Positions 48,279 to 51,892 of a stretch of 51,892 bases of DNA are shown piece after piece (position 1 is the stretch's first letter; every line of letters begins with the position of its first letter). Origin of the DNA: Bacteroidales bacterium (GTDB lineage: Bacteria > Bacteroidota > Bacteroidia > Bacteroidales > P3). The notes beneath the pieces were generated by a model. It was not told the origin of the DNA. It searched no databases and was given only the letters and a program-made list of their open reading frames with translations. Made by a program: the position numbers and the translations under genes. The stretch is from the NCBI GenBank assembly GCA_016283745.1, contig JAEENM010000006.1, positions 1 to 51,892 on the forward strand, given 5' to 3'.

Positions 48279-49220
48279 ATGAAACGTATATTGATAATAT
48301 TAGCAGCCCTGTTGCTTGTGGCACCGTCGGTTACGATGGCACAGAAAAAAGGCAAAAAGGAAGTGAACCCCATTCTGGAGGGCAAAAAGAAAGTCCGCAA
48401 GACCGACTTCGACTCCGTTTGGCGTTTTACCACTTTCAACACCAAAAAGAAATACTATTGTAATTTCAATTACCTGACGTTCAACTCGATAAACGACCCC
48501 GAAAAGCCTATTAAGGACTCCAAGCAGGAGATTTGGGGCGAGTTCAAACCGATTATGAACTATCTGGAGATGAACTCCCGTGTCCCGGTGAAGATTTGCG
48601 CCATCTACGCCATCAATCCCGAAATCACCGACAAGGTTAAACGCATGCGTCTCGAGCAGGAGGCCGGCGAGGCCGCCAAGGAGGCTCTCGAAAACTTCTC
48701 CGGATGGATGAAACTGCGCGAATACCGCAACAAAATCACCATTCAGGTGGCACAAATCGACTACCGCTACTGGTTCGGCTCCGATTATGTGAACATGGAG
48801 AAACCTACCGACGACATCATCATCGTGGGCGAGGTGCTGTTCTTCGCCACCAAGAAGATAGATTTCTTCCCCAACGCCGCCGAGGGCGCTCAGACCTTCC
48901 GCACCATCAAGTTCCTGCCCAACAGCACCGAGCTGTACGACAGTTTCGACAAGGAACTCGACGAGCTGGCCGAATACCTGGAGCAGAACGAGCGTCTGGA
49001 GGTGCTTCTGAAGAGCTACACCGACGACAACGGCACCGAGACCTACAACATCGCCATTTCGAAAAAACGTGCCGAAATCATCAAAAAAGCACTTGTGAAA
49101 CGCAATATTGCGCCTCACCGCATCGAAATTGAGGCTCTCGGCTCGGAGAACCCCATCGGCGACAACCTCACCTACGAGGGCAAGGTGGCCAACAACCGTG
49201 TGGATGTTGTAATACAATAG
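48279..49220 (+). CDS. OmpA-family envelope protein
   Basis: A 313-residue exported protein. The signal peptide is MKRILIILAALLLVAPSVTMAQ. A region of about 190 residues of unknown fold follows, then a C-terminal OmpA domain (about 205-313) that binds peptidoglycan: IKFLPNSTELYDSFDKELDELAEYLEQ, YTDDNGTETYNIAISKKRAEIIKKALVKRNI and ENPIGDNLTYEGKVANNRVDVVI with the conserved Asp/Arg. It probably ties an outer-membrane or periplasmic assembly to the cell wall. A terminator follows directly. Confidence 0.9.
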   Translation: MKRILIILAALLLVAPSVTMAQKKGKKEVNPILEGKKKVRKTDFDSVWRFTTFNTKKKYYCNFNYLTFNSINDPEKPIKDSKQEIWGEFKPIMNYLEMNSRVPVKICAIYAINPEITDKVKRMRLEQEAGEAAKEALENFSGWMKLREYRNKITIQVAQIDYRYWFGSDYVNMEKPTDDIIIVGEVLFFATKKIDFFPNAAEGAQTFRTIKFLPNSTELYDSFDKELDELAEYLEQNERLEVLLKSYTDDNGTETYNIAISKKRAEIIKKALVKRNIAPHRIEIEALGSENPIGDNLTYEGKVANNRVDVVIQ

Positions 49221-49236
49221 TTTGAAAATGAACAAG

Positions 49237-49275
49237 ATAAAAGCAACGGACAACGCTCTGTTGCTTTTCTTTTTT
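49237..49275 (+). terminator. Terminator after the OmpA gene
   Basis: AAAAGCAAC (49239-49247) pairs with GTTGCTTTT (49260-49268), followed by CTTTTTTAT. It ends only five bases before the next start codon, so expression of the FemAB-like gene must depend on readthrough or a weak internal start. Confidence 0.75.
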
Positions 49276-49279
49276 ATAA

Positions 49280-50245
49280 ATGACTGACAAGGAGCAATAT
49301 AGGCAGATTTGCGAATCGCATCCCGAAATACCTCTGTTTATGCAACATTGGTGGATGGAGGCGGTGTGCGCAGGCAAACAGTGGGACGTGCTGCTTTACA
49401 GCAACGGCGAGGGCGAAGTGCAGGCCGTGATGCCGTTCCTTATCGGCAAAAAGCTGTGGATGCGCTATGTGCTGATGCCGCTACTGACGCAGTACAACGG
49501 CGTATGGTACCTGAAAAGCGATTTCAAGAGCGAAAACGAGCGTCTCAGTTTCGAAAAAAAAGTCTGTAATGAGTTTGTGGGACGTCTCAAAGACTTAAGA
49601 TTGAAGTATTTTTCGCAAAATTTCGCGCCACAGTTCACCAACTGGCTTCCGTTTTATTGGAACGGCTTCCGCCAAACAACCCGTTACACTTACCAGATTC
49701 AGGACTTGGACGACCTCGATGCTGTTTTCGCCAATATGGATAAAAAGCGGCAGCAGAGCAAGATACAGGCGTTGGAGGAGAGCTACCAAGTGCGTTTCGA
49801 CCTCCAGCCAGAGGATTTTTACAATTTCCACGCCAGCTACTGGCAGAGCAGGGGAGGAGAGGAGTCGCTGCCGCGCGACTTTGTGGTAAGGCTGTGCACC
49901 GAGGCGCTAAATCGCAACCAAGGTCTCATTGCAGGACTTTACGATGCCGAAAACTGCCTTGTGGCAGCCTATTTCATTGCCTACGACAGCACTACCGCCT
50001 ACGCCTTGATGTCGGCTTTCGACAAACAGAAGAATGTGAACGGCATGACCGCCTTGCTTGTGTGGAATATCATCAAACAGCTGTCGGGAAAGGTGAAAGT
50101 GTTTGATTTTGAGGGAAGTATGGATGAGAACGTGGAATATTCGTTCCGCTACTACGGCACCAAGCAAGTGCCTTATTTCCAAATTGTTAAAAGTAACAGT
50201 CTGCTGTTCAGCGCTTTGGTTTCGTTAAAAAAACGTCTTGGATGA
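49280..50245 (+). CDS. FemAB/GNAT-like acyltransferase
   Basis: A 321-residue cytoplasmic protein of the duplicated-GNAT (FemAB-like) type. Segments IPLFMQHWWMEAVCAGKQWDVLL, KRQQSKIQALEESYQV, FYNFHASYWQSRGGEESLPRDF and LMSAFDKQKNVNGMTALLVWNIIKQL...VFDFEGSMDENVEYSFRYYGTKQVPYF follow the pattern of GNAT proteins near glycan or lipid genes in Bacteroidota; the last resembles the FDFxG...FKxxFG end of FemX-like enzymes. Substrate unknown. Its stop overlaps the next gene start (ATGA at 50242). Confidence 0.8.
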   Translation: MTDKEQYRQICESHPEIPLFMQHWWMEAVCAGKQWDVLLYSNGEGEVQAVMPFLIGKKLWMRYVLMPLLTQYNGVWYLKSDFKSENERLSFEKKVCNEFVGRLKDLRLKYFSQNFAPQFTNWLPFYWNGFRQTTRYTYQIQDLDDLDAVFANMDKKRQQSKIQALEESYQVRFDLQPEDFYNFHASYWQSRGGEESLPRDFVVRLCTEALNRNQGLIAGLYDAENCLVAAYFIAYDSTTAYALMSAFDKQKNVNGMTALLVWNIIKQLSGKVKVFDFEGSMDENVEYSFRYYGTKQVPYFQIVKSNSLLFSALVSLKKRLG

Positions 50246-51228
50246 AAAATAACGCTTCGAAAGAAATGGAAACGCTGTTTGCTGACCTCTGCAAACAGAT
50301 TGCTGGCACCGACTTCGGCAGCATTTCGGTTTCGGAGCAGTATATCGAGAAAGTGAGACGCAATGTAGACACGCTTCCTTATTATTCGAAAATTTATTCC
50401 TGCTGTTTAAGCGGTCTTACCGACGTTGCCAACACTGTCCTTGTGGATTACGGCGGCGGATGCGCTTTTCTTTCGCAGTTTGCCAAACGTCTTGGCGTGG
50501 CAAAGGTGATTTATGTCGATATAAATACAGAGTCTGCACAGACCGCTGCAGAACTGAAACGTGTGCTCGGCATTGGTCCGGATGTGATTATCCATGGCGA
50601 CTCCCGCGATTTTAAGGACTGGTGCGCCGAAAATAATTTGGTCCCCGATTGCCTTGTCTCCGTTGACGTTATCGAGCATATCTACGACCTCGACGCCTTT
50701 TTCGGCGACCTGCTTTCCGTCAACCCTTCGATGAAGATGGTGTTCACTACGGCTTCCAATCCTTGCAATAGGTTGAAAGTACGTAAGTTGCGCAAGGTGA
50801 TGCTTTCCGACGAGCAGGGAAGGTGGGATGAAAAAGGTTTCTACGCCCAACGGCTTGATTTTATCCGTCAGCGTTTCCCGCAACTTACTGAAAATGAGTT
50901 GGAATATTGGGCACGGAATACGAGAGGACTTGTGTTTGACGACATTGAAAAGGCCGTTGCCGAAAAGCGTCCCAACACCGCCATCGACCGCTACAACACT
51001 TGCGACCCCGCCACTGGCAGTTGGACGGAGCGGGTGCTGCCGTTGTCCGACTATAAACGTCTGTTTTCCAAGTATAAACGCATACTTTGTGTGGAAAACG
51101 GTTTCTACGACACCAATCGCACCCAGCCGCAAAAGGCTTTCCGGGCCTTGCTCAACGGCATAATTCGGCTGTTTCCCCATCTGGGACGTTGTGTTGCACC
51201 ATTTATAATTCTGAAAACCAAGTATTAA
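50242..51228 (+). CDS. Class I SAM-dependent methyltransferase
   Basis: A 328-residue enzyme. SAM-binding motif I is LVDYGGGCAFLSQFAKRLGVAKVIYVDIN, with the acidic end of beta-2 in VDIN; motif IV-like CLVSVDVIEHIYDLDAFFGDLL matches the post-II region of small-molecule/lipid methyltransferases (VIEH). An N-terminal helical part of about 65 residues precedes it. The acceptor is unknown. Translational coupling to the FemAB-like gene suggests the two modify one molecule, and rlmH follows three bases later. Confidence 0.85.
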   Translation: MKNNASKEMETLFADLCKQIAGTDFGSISVSEQYIEKVRRNVDTLPYYSKIYSCCLSGLTDVANTVLVDYGGGCAFLSQFAKRLGVAKVIYVDINTESAQTAAELKRVLGIGPDVIIHGDSRDFKDWCAENNLVPDCLVSVDVIEHIYDLDAFFGDLLSVNPSMKMVFTTASNPCNRLKVRKLRKVMLSDEQGRWDEKGFYAQRLDFIRQRFPQLTENELEYWARNTRGLVFDDIEKAVAEKRPNTAIDRYNTCDPATGSWTERVLPLSDYKRLFSKYKRILCVENGFYDTNRTQPQKAFRALLNGIIRLFPHLGRCVAPFIILKTKY

Positions 51229-51231
51229 GCT

Positions 51232-51705
51232 ATGAATATACGACTTGTGGTGGTGGCCAAGACCGACGAGAAATATCTGCAGGAAGGCATCGACATTTAT
51301 GTCCGCCGGCTGGCACATTACGTCAATTTCGAGATGGTGGTGATTCCCGCCCTGCGCGACACCAAGAACCTTTCGCCCGCCGATATGAAAGAGCGCGAGG
51401 GAGTGTTGATTCTCAAAGCGGTGGAGAAATCCGACTACGTGGTTCTGCTCGACGAGCACGGAAAGGAATACACTTCGGTGGAGTTCTCGCAGTTTCTGCA
51501 AAAGCAGATGAACAGCGGCATACGCACACTAAGTTTTGTGGTGGGCGGTGCTTATGGCTTTTCGCCCGACGTGTATGCCCGTGCCAACGGCAAAATTGCA
51601 CTCTCGCAGATGACATTCTCGCACCAGATGATACGGCTTTTCTTTGTGGAACAGCTGTACCGCGCCTTCACCATTCTTAAAAACGAACCTTATCATAACG
51701 AATAA
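51232..51705 (+). CDS. rlmH: 23S rRNA pseudouridine-1915 N3-methyltransferase RlmH
   Basis: A 157-residue SPOUT-class homodimeric methyltransferase that modifies pseudouridine 1915 of 23S rRNA in helix 69. The knot region motifs are YVVLLDEHGKEYTSVEFSQFL, LSFVVGGAYGFSPDVYARANGKIALSQMTFSHQMIRLFFVEQLYRAFTI and the terminal YHNE, matching RlmH over its full length. Confidence 0.97.
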   Translation: MNIRLVVVAKTDEKYLQEGIDIYVRRLAHYVNFEMVVIPALRDTKNLSPADMKEREGVLILKAVEKSDYVVLLDEHGKEYTSVEFSQFLQKQMNSGIRTLSFVVGGAYGFSPDVYARANGKIALSQMTFSHQMIRLFFVEQLYRAFTILKNEPYHNE

Positions 51706-51717
51706 TAGATCAATACG

Positions 51718-51892
51718 ATGGAAAAATCCTTTCTTTACCTTCACGGTTACAACTCGAACGGCAATGCCTTCAAGGCACAGCAGTTGCACGCCATGTTCCC
51801 CGAATACGGCTTTATCAGTCCCGATTTCCATTACAAGACCACCGCGCCACGCGATGTGCTGCGGCAGATTGTGGATATTGTGAAATCCAACG
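51718..51892 (+). CDS. YqiA-like alpha/beta hydrolase (5' part only)
   Basis: The first 58 codons of a gene cut by the window edge. FLYLHGYNSNGNAFKAQQL has the HGxNS oxyanion-loop pattern of the YqiA/UPF0227 esterase family, and SPDFHYKTTAPRDV fits its second strand. The catalytic Ser and His lie beyond the edge. It starts 12 bases after rlmH. Confidence 0.75.
   Translation, partial: MEKSFLYLHGYNSNGNAFKAQQLHAMFPEYGFISPDFHYKTTAPRDVLRQIVDIVKSN

Noticed and set aside
1-51892. tRNA, rRNA or prophage genes
   Set aside because: No tRNA cloverleaf end, rRNA segment, integrase, terminase or capsid motif was recognised on either strand.

Overview
The window is a 52 kb chromosomal piece of a Bacteroidota genome, most likely order Bacteroidales. 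The evidence is a recurrent promoter signature (TTTG, about 20 bases, then TAnnTTTG, often 'TATCTTTGC') just upstream of genes or operons, the near absence of Shine-Dalgarno sites, and phylum-typical families: GldF/GldG, a GlsA/GlsB-like glycine-lipid pair, an UpxY-like NusG paralogue, a FISUMP-type lipoprotein, DUF4340 and a UmuDC pair. No rRNA, tRNA, prophage or intact insertion sequence was recognised. Species cannot be assigned from sequence alone.

Layout. 1-6.7 kb (+): ABC-F ATPase, a CxxC lipoprotein, an S41 C-terminal protease, arginine deiminase and a small lipoprotein. 6.9-14.3 kb (-): outer-membrane barrel protein, UmuC/UmuD translationally coupled to a chimeric GT2 glycosyltransferase, ZIP metal transporter, heptose-type PfkB kinase and asparaginase. 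14.6-21.9 kb (+): WYL regulator, Fic protein, then a visibly AT-rich block with a retropepsin-like protein, a WG-repeat-like protein and a two-gene unit described below. 22.2-25.3 kb (-): IlvE, a glycosyltransferase and a PhnP-like metallo-hydrolase. 25.5-36.5 kb (+): a strongly folding leader or small RNA before a FISUMP-like lipoprotein, gldF-gldG-DUF4340-surE, a small membrane protein, lpxB-spoIID, gcvH and an M28 peptidase. 36.5-41.1 kb (-): lipoprotein, RarA, glycosyltransferase and a polysaccharide-deacetylase-like protein. 41.5-51.9 kb (+): glsA-glsB-like acyltransferases, engB-dacB, a coiled-coil envelope protein, NusG-like protein, FtsE-like ATPase, OmpA-family protein, FemAB-like and methyltransferase genes, rlmH and a truncated YqiA-like esterase.

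Most of the window is envelope biogenesis and housekeeping. The strongest candidate for an undescribed system is the pair at 18265-21911. One 852-residue protein reads as an HsdM-like DNA methyltransferase domain with decayed catalytic motifs, a HsdS-like target-recognition half, a histidine-kinase-like helical segment and a GHKL ATPase domain. The next gene, 38 bases downstream, encodes a receiver domain fused to an unrecognised helical domain. This looks like a two-component relay whose sensor is a type I methyltransferase/specificity module, and no restriction subunit is nearby. Its sensory or defensive role is inference.

Other notable items are an 11-bp tandem repeat inside the Fic gene that could act as a frameshift switch; a dispersed palindromic element with GGA loops, two copies of which are bounded by direct repeats at the surE stop and lpxB start; and a roughly 160-nt nested-stem RNA behind its own promoter. 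Several ORF-track starts are wrong because they begin at the TTG inside a promoter -7 box or inside an intergenic repeat; corrected starts are given.
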